Part shown: positions 54,427-64,000 of the stretch, in pieces | How the letters are laid out: every line of letters starts with the position of its first letter | How positions within the stretch are numbered: the first letter of the stretch is position 1 | Assembly: GCF_021495345.1 (NCBI RefSeq) | Contig: NZ_CP099397.1 | Coordinates: forward strand, 1,922,001 to 1,986,000 | Direction of reading: 5' to 3' | DNA: 64,000 nt | Source of the DNA: Pseudomonas hydrolytica | GTDB lineage: Bacteria > Pseudomonadota > Gammaproteobacteria > Pseudomonadales > Pseudomonadaceae | Position numbers and translations under genes: made by a program | Notes under the pieces: generated by a model | The model's database searches: none | Seen by the model: the letters and a program-made list of their open reading frames with translations, nothing else | Told to the model about the DNA's origin: nothing

Positions 54427-57216
54427 ATGGTTCGGGTTCGCAAACTGGTGCTGGCAATTGCAGCGGCTTCGGCGCTGTCTTCCGGTATGGCGCATGCGCT
54501 GGGGTTGGGTGAAGTCACCCTGCAGTCCTCGCTGAATCAGCCGTTGGTAGCGGAAATTGAATTGCTGGAGGTGCGCGACCTGGCCTCCAATGAGGTGATT
54601 CCCAGCCTCGCGTCTCCTGAAGAATTCGTCAAGGCAGGGGTTGATCGTCAGTACTTCCTGACTGACCTGAAGTTCACGCCGGTACTCAAGCCCAATGGCA
54701 AGAGTGTGATTCGTGTCACTTCGAGCAAGGTTGTACGCGAACCCTACCTTAACTTCCTGGTGGAAGTGCTCTGGCCGAATGGTCGCTTGCTGCGCGAATA
54801 CACCCTGCTGCTCGACCCGCCGCTCTATTCCCCGCAGACCACCGTGGCCGCTGCGCCGCAACTGCCGATCGCTGCCCCGGCTCCGCGTCCTGCCGCCGCT
54901 CCTGCGGCTGCACCGGCCGCCGCCCCGCGCCCGGCCGCCCCGGCGCCAGCCTCTCGTGCCATCGCTGGCAATGAATACAGAACCACGGCCAACGACACCC
55001 TGTGGGAAATTGCCCAGCGCGTTGGTGGCGGCTCGGTCAATCAGACCATGCTGGCTATCCAGGATCTGAATCCGGATGCCTTTATTGACGGCAACATCAA
55101 CCGCATGAAGAGCGGCCAAGTGCTGCGTCTGCCGGACGAGCAGCAGATTCGCCGTCGTAGCAATGCCGAAGCTGTCGCCCAGGTCGCCGAGCAGAACGCC
55201 GCCTGGCGTGAAGGTCGCGCCGTTGCCTCGCGTCAACTGGATGCCACCCGCCGCACTACTGCGGGCGCCGCGCCGGCAACTGCCGAGACGGGCGACAACC
55301 TGAAGCTGGTTGCCGCCGATTCTGGCCAGGCTACCCGCGGCAGCGATACCGGAGCAGCAGGCAGCAAGGCCCTGGCCGACAAGCTGGCGGTGACTCAGGA
55401 AAGCCTCGACTCGACCCGTCGTGAAAATGCCGAGCTGCAGAGCCGTGTCAGCGATCTGCAGAGCCAGCTGGACAAGCTGCAGCGACTGATCGAGCTCAAG
55501 GACAGCCAGTTGGCCAAGTTGCAGGCCGATATGGCAGCTGCGCCCGCTGCGCCCGAAGCGCCTGCGGAGCCCGCGGCTCCAGTCGCCGAGCCGGAAACTG
55601 CGCCGCCTGCGGCGCAGACCCCGACGCCGCCTGTGTCGCCGCCCGAAGAGGCGGCGGCTCCGGACTACAACTACTCCGATGAACCGGCGGCGCCTGTCGA
55701 AGACAGCGCCGCTGCCGCCCCCCAACAGCCGGCCAATGAGCCGGCTGATGTCGTTGCACCGTCCGCTCCGGCCGAGCCCGCCAAGCCTGCTGCTCCGGCG
55801 CCCGCTCCGGCTCCGGCTCCGCAGAGCTTCATCGACGATCTGCTGGCCAATCCCATGACCCTGGGCCTGGCCGGTGGCGGCGCTTTGCTGCTGTTGCTGG
55901 TTGGCCTGATGGCCCTGTCGCGTCGTAATGCGATGAAGGAAGCCGAGTTGCAGGAAGAGCTGGCGGAGGAGATGTCTCAGGACGAAGCCTTCGCATCCGA
56001 TCTGGACATGCCGGAAGACAGTTTCGCTGGTCTCGAGGACGAGTCGACCACCGCCGCACCGGCTGGCGAAGAGCGCGTTACCGCCCAGACCGGCGACGCC
56101 CTCGGCGAGGCGGACATCTACATTGCCTACGGCCGCTTCAATCAGGCTGCCGAGCTGCTGCAGAACGCCATCAATGACGAGCCGCAGCGCAGCGACCTGC
56201 GCCTGAAACTGATGGAAGTCTATGCCGAGCTGGGCGACCGCGAAGGCTTTGCGCGCCAGGACAACGAGCTGCGCGAAATCGGTGGGGTCAATGCCGAGGC
56301 CGAGCAGCTGAAGTCCAAGTATCCGGCCATGGCGGCCTTCGTCGGCGCTGGCAGCGTTGCTGCTGCAGCAGCTGCCGATGATCTGGGTGAGTTCAGCCTG
56401 GACGATCTGAGCCTGGATGAGCCGAGCGCCGAAGCGCCGGCGGCAACCGGTGGTGATCTGGACGATGCCTTCGACCTGAGTCTGGACGATCTCGAGGCCG
56501 ATCTGGATCGGGACGTGCAGGCCGCACAGGGTGACAGCGCTGCGCTGTCGCTGGATGACGATCTGGACTTTGGCCTGGTCGACGAGCCCATCGCCCCGGC
56601 AGCCACCACTGCCGACGATCTGGACTTCGATCTGGCGCTGGATGATGACAAGGTCGAGCTGTCTCAGCCGACTGAGGATCTTTCCGGCTTCAGCCTCGAT
56701 CTGGACGAGCCGGCTGCTGCATCCGAAGAGTCCGACGACTTCCTGCTCAGCCTCGATGACGATGTGACGCCTGCAGCCCAGCCGGCTGACGAGCTGGCCG
56801 ACCTTGGTCTCGATCTGTCGGAAGCTCCGGCCGCCGACCTCGACCTGCCGGCCGACTTCGATCTGTCGCTGGATGACGAGGCGCCGGCGCAGCCGGTCGC
56901 TGAGCCCGACAGTTTCGCTGCGCAGCTGGACGAAGTGACCGCGGAATTGGACCAGTTGGCTGGCGATCTCGAGCAGCCGGAGCCGGAAGTGGCCCCGCTG
57001 GCATCGGGTGGCGACCTGGGCAGCGATCTGGAGGGTGACGACGACTTCGATTTCCTCTCCGGGACCGACGAAACCGCGACCAAGCTGGATCTGGCGCGTG
57101 CCTACATCGACATGGGCGACACCGAAGGTGCACGCGACATTCTCGATGAGGTGATCGCCGAGGGCAGTGAAGCCCAGCAGCAGGAAGCACGCGAGATGAT
57201 TGCCAAGCTGGTTTGA
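54427..57216 (+). CDS. fimV: FimV, peptidoglycan-binding polar hub protein
   Basis: A 929-residue inner-membrane protein that organises the cell pole, type IV pilus assembly and cAMP signalling. Signal-peptide residues 1-25 are followed by the FimV N-terminal domain (about 25-140), a Pro/Ala-rich stretch, a LysM domain (about 181-236, with NDTLWEIAQRV), a coiled coil (about 315-375), a second Pro/Ala-rich stretch, one membrane helix (about 475-495) and a very acidic cytoplasmic part with repeats such as SLDDLE (about 650-880). The C-terminal FimV motif (DLARAYIDMGDTEGARDILDEV) is at 890-911. The ATG was chosen for the signal peptide start; an upstream in-frame ATG adds 32 residues. Confidence 0.95.
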   Translation: MVRVRKLVLAIAAASALSSGMAHALGLGEVTLQSSLNQPLVAEIELLEVRDLASNEVIPSLASPEEFVKAGVDRQYFLTDLKFTPVLKPNGKSVIRVTSSKVVREPYLNFLVEVLWPNGRLLREYTLLLDPPLYSPQTTVAAAPQLPIAAPAPRPAAAPAAAPAAAPRPAAPAPASRAIAGNEYRTTANDTLWEIAQRVGGGSVNQTMLAIQDLNPDAFIDGNINRMKSGQVLRLPDEQQIRRRSNAEAVAQVAEQNAAWREGRAVASRQLDATRRTTAGAAPATAETGDNLKLVAADSGQATRGSDTGAAGSKALADKLAVTQESLDSTRRENAELQSRVSDLQSQLDKLQRLIELKDSQLAKLQADMAAAPAAPEAPAEPAAPVAEPETAPPAAQTPTPPVSPPEEAAAPDYNYSDEPAAPVEDSAAAAPQQPANEPADVVAPSAPAEPAKPAAPAPAPAPAPQSFIDDLLANPMTLGLAGGGALLLLLVGLMALSRRNAMKEAELQEELAEEMSQDEAFASDLDMPEDSFAGLEDESTTAAPAGEERVTAQTGDALGEADIYIAYGRFNQAAELLQNAINDEPQRSDLRLKLMEVYAELGDREGFARQDNELREIGGVNAEAEQLKSKYPAMAAFVGAGSVAAAAAADDLGEFSLDDLSLDEPSAEAPAATGGDLDDAFDLSLDDLEADLDRDVQAAQGDSAALSLDDDLDFGLVDEPIAPAATTADDLDFDLALDDDKVELSQPTEDLSGFSLDLDEPAAASEESDDFLLSLDDDVTPAAQPADELADLGLDLSEAPAADLDLPADFDLSLDDEAPAQPVAEPDSFAAQLDEVTAELDQLAGDLEQPEPEVAPLASGGDLGSDLEGDDDFDFLSGTDETATKLDLARAYIDMGDTEGARDILDEVIAEGSEAQQQEAREMIAKLV

Positions 57217-57224
57217 TCGATTCC

Positions 57225-58088
57225 ATGTCTGACGTAGTACCTGTAGCGGCCGCCGAAATGGCGGCCGCTGGCTTTTCCAGAATCGCCCTGGGTCTCGAGT
57301 ACAAGGGCGCGCGTTACCGTGGCTTCCAGCGCCAGGCCGGCAATGTCTCTTCTATTCAGGGTTGCCTGGAAAGCGCGCTGTCCAAGGTTGCTGGCGGTGA
57401 GCCGATCAACATCATGTGCGCCGGCCGCACCGACGCATCGGTGCACGCCAGTGGCCAGGTGGTGCATTTCGATACCGCCGTCGAGCGGCCGCTGCATGCC
57501 TGGATCATGGGCGCCAACATGAACCTGCCCAAGGACATCAGCGTGACCTGGGCCAGGGTCATGCCCGCGCACTTCCATGCCCGTTTCAGCGCCATGGCGC
57601 GCCGCTATCGCTATGTGATCTACAACGATCCGATCCGCCCGGCGCACATGGCCGAAGAGGTGACCTGGAATCACCGTCCGCTGGACGTGACGCGAATGCG
57701 CGAAGCAGCGCGCGCGCTGGTGGGGACGCATGATTTCAGCGCTTTTCGCGCCACCCAGTGCCAGGCCAAGTCGCCGATCAAGACCGTGCACCATCTGCAG
57801 GTGATCGAGCATGGCTGCTTCATCGTGCTGGATATCCGCGCCAATGCCTTCCTCCATCACATGGTGCGCAATATTGCCGGCGTGCTGATGGCCATTGGCG
57901 CCGGTGAGCGACCGGTCGAGTGGGCGCGCGAGGTGCTCGAGCGCGCAGACCGGCGCAGCGGTGGGGTGACAGCCCATCCTTACGGGCTTTATCTGGTGCA
58001 GGTGGAGTACCCGGAGGAGTTCGAGTTGCCGCAGCGTTACCTGGGGCCGCATTTTCTCTCTGCGCTGGCCGACGTGCGACAGGGCTAG
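57225..58088 (+). CDS. truA: tRNA pseudouridine synthase A
   Basis: A 287-residue enzyme that makes pseudouridine at positions 38-40 of the tRNA anticodon arm. The catalytic Asp70 lies in AGRTDASVHA, FHARFSAMARRYRY follows at about 116-129 and FLHHMVRN at about 210-217, all family marks. The start is uncertain: the ATG at 57225 adds 11 residues before the ATG at 57258, which sits in the loop of a perfect hairpin (57245-57269); a TTG at 57213 would overlap fimV. The first is preferred because nothing in the hairpin is clearly a terminator. trpF follows. Confidence 0.93.
   Translation: MSDVVPVAAAEMAAAGFSRIALGLEYKGARYRGFQRQAGNVSSIQGCLESALSKVAGGEPINIMCAGRTDASVHASGQVVHFDTAVERPLHAWIMGANMNLPKDISVTWARVMPAHFHARFSAMARRYRYVIYNDPIRPAHMAEEVTWNHRPLDVTRMREAARALVGTHDFSAFRATQCQAKSPIKTVHHLQVIEHGCFIVLDIRANAFLHHMVRNIAGVLMAIGAGERPVEWAREVLERADRRSGGVTAHPYGLYLVQVEYPEEFELPQRYLGPHFLSALADVRQG
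57245..57269 (+). repeat. Ten-bp inverted repeat at the start of truA
   Basis: AGCGGCCGCC and GGCGGCCGCT form a perfect ten-bp stem with a GAAAT loop that contains part of an ATG (57258). GGCTTTTCC follows. It may be a fimV terminator that lies in the truA reading frame, or a translation-control stem. Confidence 0.55.
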
Positions 58089-58130
58089 GCCTTTGCTACC
58101 ATCCGTTGCTTCATGGCAAGGGGCGTGAAC

Positions 58131-58766
58131 GTGACAGTCGTGCGCAGCAAGATTTGCGGCATCACTCGCATCGAGGATGCTCTGGCAGCGGTGGAGGCGG
58201 GGGCGGATGCCATCGGCCTGGTGTTCTACGCGAAAAGTCCGCGAGCGATCAGCGTCGAGCAGGCGCTGGCGATCATCCAGGCATTGCCGCCCTTCGTGAC
58301 TACGGTGGGCCTGTTCGTCGACATGCCGCGCGCCGAGCTGCAGCAGCTGTTGCAGCGGGTGCCGCTGGACCTGTTGCAGTTTCATGGTGACGAGTCGCCG
58401 GCAGACTGCGAGGGCCACGGTCGTCCCTACATCAAGGCCTTGCGGGTGCGCCCTGGCGAGGACGTCGCGGCGTCGATGGCGCCCTATGTCGGTGCGCGAG
58501 GGATTCTTCTCGATACCTTTGTCGAAGGGATTCCGGGTGGCACCGGGGCGGCGTTCGACTGGTCGCTGGTGCCGCAGCGGGCGGGTAAGCCGATCATCCT
58601 CGCCGGCGGCCTGGATGCCGGCAACGTCACAGCTGCCATTGGCCAGGTCCGACCTTATGCGGTGGACGTAAGCGGTGGCGTCGAGCTCAGCAAGGGCATA
58701 AAGGATGCAGAGAAGATTCGCGCGTTCGTGCGGGCGGTGCGTAGAGCCGGATGTGACGACGCCTGA
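58131..58766 (+). CDS. trpF: Phosphoribosylanthranilate isomerase
   Basis: A 211-residue TIM-barrel enzyme that converts phosphoribosylanthranilate to its CdRP isomer in tryptophan synthesis. KICGITR with the catalytic Cys9 is at residues 7-13, and DVSGGVE with the catalytic Asp at about 181-187. The GTG at 58131 was chosen because AAGGGG lies seven bases upstream and conservation begins two residues later; an ATG at 58113 and a GTG at 58125 are also in frame. It lies apart from the trp operon, next to accD, as in other pseudomonads. Confidence 0.93.
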   Translation: MTVVRSKICGITRIEDALAAVEAGADAIGLVFYAKSPRAISVEQALAIIQALPPFVTTVGLFVDMPRAELQQLLQRVPLDLLQFHGDESPADCEGHGRPYIKALRVRPGEDVAASMAPYVGARGILLDTFVEGIPGGTGAAFDWSLVPQRAGKPIILAGGLDAGNVTAAIGQVRPYAVDVSGGVELSKGIKDAEKIRAFVRAVRRAGCDDA

Positions 58767-58882
58767 GGCGCGACCGTCCATTAGCCTGTCACGCCGCTGA
58801 GAGCGGTGGAATTGAATTGCTGGAGGCGGGGGCCGATTGCCGAGCAGCCCGCCCGAACCAACGGTTATGGAGAAATGACAGC

Positions 58883-59763
<881 letters not shown>

Positions 59764-59767
<4 letters not shown>

Positions 59768-61041
59768 CCACCCGTAGCCTGGGCGAGTGGCTCGCCTACC
59801 TCGAGCAGTTGCATCCCTCTGCCATCGACATGGGGTTGGAGCGCTCGCGCGAGGTGGCGCAGCGCCTCGGCCTGGGCAAGCCGGCGCCGCTGGTCATCAC
59901 GGTTACCGGCACCAACGGCAAGGGCTCTACCTGTGCCTTTCTTGCCAGTCTGCTGCGCTCGCAGGGGCGCAAGGTTGGCGTTTACAGCTCGCCACATCTG
60001 CTGCGCTACAACGAGCGCGTGGTCATCGATGGCCGCGAAGTCGACGATGCCGAGCTGTGTCTGGCCTTCGCCGCGGTGGAAGCGGCGCGCGGCGAAACGT
60101 CCCTGACCTATTTCGAGATGGGCACCCTGGCTGCCTTCTGGCTGTTCGAGCGCGCGGCCCTGAATGCCGTGGTGCTGGAGGTCGGTCTGGGCGGGCGACT
60201 GGATGCGGTCAATCTGGTGGATGCCGACCTGGCGCTGATCACCAGTATCGGTCTGGATCATGCCGATTGGCTGGGCGATACCCGCGAGTCGGTGGCCTTC
60301 GAGAAGGCTGGCATCATGCGCGCGGGCAAGCCGGCGCTGTGTGGTGATCTCGACCCGCCGCAGCCACTGCTCGAGCAGGTCGCGTTGCTGGATGCCCCAT
60401 TCTTCCTGCGCGGGCGCGACTACGACCTGAGCATTCAGGGGCAGCAGTGGTCCTGGTATGGCCTGGATGCCCATGGCCAGGTGTTGCAGCTGGAGCAGCT
60501 ACCGCTGCTCGATCTGCCGATGGAGAACGCTGCGCTGGCCTTGCAGGCTTACGCACTGTTGCAGTTGCCCTGGGACCGTCAGCAGATCATTCAGGCGCTG
60601 CTGGCGACGCGAGTGACCGGGCGTCTGGATCGTCGCGCTCTGGATTGGCGAGGCAAGTCACTCACACTGTTGCTCGATGTTGGGCATAATCCCCATGCCG
60701 CCGACTATCTGGCGCAGCGTCTGGAGGCGCGTCCTCCGGCCGGGAAGCGTTGGGCCGTGTTCGGCTTGCTGGCCGACAAGGACCTGCCTGGAGTGGTCGC
60801 GCCACTGTTGAGTCAGGTTGCCGGCTGGGCCGTGGCGCCGCTGGCAACGCCTCGTTCGCGGCCGGCCGGCGAGCTGGCCGCGCATCTGCAGAGTTACGGC
60901 GCGGCAGTGACGCAGCATGCTGACGTGCGGGCAGCGCTGGAGGCCCAGTGCGAGCAGGCCGCGGCGGGTGACGAGATTCTGTTGTTCGGATCGTTTTTTT
61001 GCGTGGCCGAGGCCCTGGACTGGCTGGCCCGCCCAGCTTGA
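59764..61041 (+). CDS. folC: Bifunctional folylpolyglutamate synthase/dihydrofolate synthase
   Basis: A 425-residue cytoplasmic ligase that adds glutamate to dihydropteroate and to folates. The P-loop [13 protein letters not shown] is at about 49-61, the Mur-ligase type middle domain has [21 protein letters not shown] (about 155-175; parts quoted), and [11 protein letters not shown] at about 139-149 with TGRLDRR near 285-291. Length is typical. The start overlaps accD, and a SPOR-domain gene follows after 15 bases, so accD, folC and the SPOR gene likely form one operon. Confidence 0.94.
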
Positions 61042-61056
61042 AAGGGGAGTAGAGGG

Positions 61057-61671
61057 ATGGCATTGCTGGACAAGGGACTCAAGCAGCGCATGGTCGGTGC
61101 TTTGGTGCTGGTGGCGCTGGCGGTGATTTTCCTGCCGATGCTGCTGTCGCGCGAGGACGAGATGCGTCGTGTGGTTGTCGATGCGCCGCCCATGCCGCAG
61201 GCCCCGGCCGCTGCGCAGATAGTGGTGCAGCCGGCAGAGGTCGTCGAGCCCGAAGAGCTGCCCGAGGAGCCGCTGCCAGTCGGGGAAGAGGCTCCGCAGC
61301 TGGTGGAGATTCCCGAGCCGACCAAGGTGCAGCCGCCACCTGTCGCGGCGCCCAAGCCTGAGCCGGCCAAGGTCGAGCAGGCTGTCACCAGTGCGCCGGC
61401 CAAACCCGAAAGTCGCCTTGACCCCAACAGCCTGCCGATCAGTTGGTCGGTGCAGTTGGCCAGCCTGTCCAGTCGTGGCGGTGCTGAGAATCTGCAAAAA
61501 ACGCTGCGTAGTCAGGGCTACAACGCCTACATCCGCACGTTCGATGGCATGAACCGGGTATTCGTCGGGCCGCTGATCGAGCGTGCCGAGGCCGAGCGGC
61601 TGCGCGACCAGCTCAATCGCCAGCACAAGCTCAACGGTTTCGTCGTGCGCTTCCAGCCCGAGGCCGGTTAA
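61057..61671 (+). CDS. SPOR-domain cell-division protein (DedD-like)
   Basis: A 204-residue inner-membrane protein. One membrane helix is at about 10-30 (MVGALVLVALAVIFLPMLLS), a Pro/Val/Glu-rich periplasmic linker spans about 40-125, and the C-terminal SPOR domain (about 126-204) carries SWSVQLASL, then NRVFVGPLIERAEAERLRDQL. SPOR domains bind denuded peptidoglycan at the division septum. The gene lies after folC and before cvpA, the place of dedD in other gamma-proteobacteria; the symbol is withheld as the name is by position and architecture only. Confidence 0.9.
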   Translation: MALLDKGLKQRMVGALVLVALAVIFLPMLLSREDEMRRVVVDAPPMPQAPAAAQIVVQPAEVVEPEELPEEPLPVGEEAPQLVEIPEPTKVQPPPVAAPKPEPAKVEQAVTSAPAKPESRLDPNSLPISWSVQLASLSSRGGAENLQKTLRSQGYNAYIRTFDGMNRVFVGPLIERAEAERLRDQLNRQHKLNGFVVRFQPEAG

Positions 61672-62025
61672 CAGCGGGACGTTGCAACACCCGGTTACCA
61701 GCCGGCGAAAAACTACCTGCGCTGCCAGTGCTGCATTCAAGACAGCTTTGGCAGGCCGCTTGCGGCCAACGCTTCAGTACGGCCCGGAGGGCGAGCGAAG
61801 CGAGTACTGCTCATTTACAGCTCGTAAAGTCGCCCGCGACCCGGCCGTTCCTCGCCTGTTTTTGCGGGGCACCATCGGTATTGCACTGGCTGCCTCGGCT
61901 CGGGCTTCCTGCTTCGCTCTACCTCCTGCATCCATGCAGTCGTCGCCGACGTTTTTCAATGGCCGGTTACCCGATGCGCCGGGCTCTGCTAAAATGCTCC
62001 GCCTTTTCCGCTGGTAGGCCGCATC
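61672..62025. other. Non-coding spacer with palindromic stem before cvpA
   Basis: Bases 61672-62025 hold no credible gene. GGCCGC-TT-GCGGCC (near 61757-61770) is a perfect hairpin. A GGGCGAGCGAAGCGAGTACTGC stretch near 61789-61810 looks like part of a mobile or repeated element; this cannot be shown from one copy. Confidence 0.4.
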
Positions 62026-62538
62026 GTGGTATTCACCTGGGTCGATTGGGCGATCATCGCCGTCATCGCCGTCTCGAGTTTGATCAGCCTCAAGCGCGGC
62101 TTCGTCAAGGAAGCCCTGTCGCTGCTGACCTGGATCATCGCAGGCATCGTCGCCTGGATGTTCGGCGGCGCGCTGGCCCAGCATCTCGTCGAATTCATCG
62201 AGACCCCGTCCGCACGGGTGATCGCGGCCTGTGCCATTCTTTTCGTCGCCACCTTGCTGGTCGGCGCTCTGGTCAATTTTCTCATCGGCGAGCTGATCCG
62301 CGTGACAGGCTTGTCGGGCACCGACCGTTTTCTCGGCATGGTGTTCGGCGCCGCTCGTGGCGGTTTGCTGGTGGTGCTGCTGGTGGGGCTGATCAGCCTG
62401 GCGCCGGTGGAACAGGATGCATGGTGGCAGCAGTCGCAACTGGTGCCGCATTTTCTGATGGTCGCCGATTGGTCGAAGAACCTCATTCTGGGGTGGTCCG
62501 GCCAGTGGTTTCCAGGCGGGATCGGCTCACCCAGCTGA
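62026..62538 (+). CDS. cvpA: Colicin V production family protein CvpA
   Basis: A 170-residue inner-membrane protein of unknown exact role, needed for colicin V production in Escherichia coli. Four hydrophobic segments are visible (about 4-22, 29-48, 65-90 and 102-125), with LKRGFVKEALSLLTW after the first. Length is standard. The start is a GTG that gives MVFTWVDWAII, the conserved N-terminus. purF follows after 89 bases, and the cvpA-purF pair is conserved in gamma-proteobacteria. Confidence 0.9.
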   Translation: MVFTWVDWAIIAVIAVSSLISLKRGFVKEALSLLTWIIAGIVAWMFGGALAQHLVEFIETPSARVIAACAILFVATLLVGALVNFLIGELIRVTGLSGTDRFLGMVFGAARGGLLVVLLVGLISLAPVEQDAWWQQSQLVPHFLMVADWSKNLILGWSGQWFPGGIGSPS

Positions 62539-62627
62539 TCCGCCTCATTACAGAGCGCCCGCCATGGCCCAAACCGCCGTGGCAGGCGCTGAAGTTAGCC
62601 TGAACTATCTAGCAGGGGTCGTGGCAC

Positions 62628-64000
<1,373 letters not shown>

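Noticed and set aside
57102..58781. A 559-codon minus-strand frame opposite truA and trpF
   Set aside because: TruA and TrpF catalytic motifs are on the plus strand; no domain is visible opposite.
61583..62017. A 144-codon frame across the SPOR gene end and the spacer
   Set aside because: It overlaps the certain SPOR domain in another frame and shows no family features, so it was not called a gene.

Overview
This window is chromosomal DNA of a Pseudomonas, most likely the P. mendocina/pseudoalcaligenes side of the genus. The reasons are the high-GC housekeeping genes, the gene order (aroA-cmk-rpsA-ihfB, then a surface-polysaccharide locus ending in wbpM, then comEA-like, tRNA-Asn, aromatic aminotransferase, uvrB, gltX, tRNA-Ala/Glu, leuCDB, asd, fimV, truA, trpF, accD, folC, a SPOR protein, cvpA, purF), and REP-type intergenic repeats. 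The species is an inference; the genus-level synteny is strong. aroA is cut at the left edge and purF at the right edge.

Region 1 (1-4296) is core: the end of aroA, cmk, rpsA and ihfB. Region 2 (4297-28295) is the variable polysaccharide locus in the slot where P. aeruginosa carries its O-antigen genes (ihfB to wbpM). It opens with a damaged beta-CASP metallo-hydrolase gene. wecB and wecC follow (UDP-GlcNAc to UDP-ManNAc to UDP-ManNAcA), then a double-domain glycosyltransferase. Next comes an unusual block of four different sulfotransferase-like genes, a heparinase II/III-family protein, a free-standing APS kinase (cysC) and a membrane protein with an ABC-exporter-like N-terminus and an unknown C-terminus. 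It closes with two more glycosyltransferases, an O-acyltransferase with an SGNH domain, a sugar epimerase, the lipid-linked initiating transferase (WbpL type) and wbpM. Read together, this predicts a sulfated, uronic-acid-containing, O-acylated surface glycan. The APS kinase would make PAPS, the sulfotransferases would spend it, and the heparinase-like protein could trim or release the chain. No wzx, wzy, wzz or ATP-binding ABC export gene was recognised inside the locus.

Region 3 (28390-44518) is mostly core and efflux genes: a ComEA-like protein, tRNA-Asn with a truncated copy beside it, an aminotransferase, uvrB, an EmrAB-type efflux pair with a divergent LysR regulator, gltX, a three-fold tandem tRNA-Ala/tRNA-Glu array, a TetR regulator with an alpha/beta hydrolase, a diguanylate cyclase, a thioesterase, a small exported protein and dusC. 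Region 4 (44640-47432) holds a heat-shock gene with a sigma-32-like promoter and a ROSE-like RNA thermometer, and a PAS-GGDEF-EAL protein. Region 5 (47532-64000) holds the leucine genes with their LysR neighbour, asd, an asd paralogue without the catalytic cysteine, fimV, truA, trpF, accD, folC, the SPOR protein, cvpA and purF.

The most interesting content is the sulfation block at 11417-19112, followed by the double frameshift and in-frame palindrome insertion in the metallo-hydrolase gene, and the repeat families between genes.
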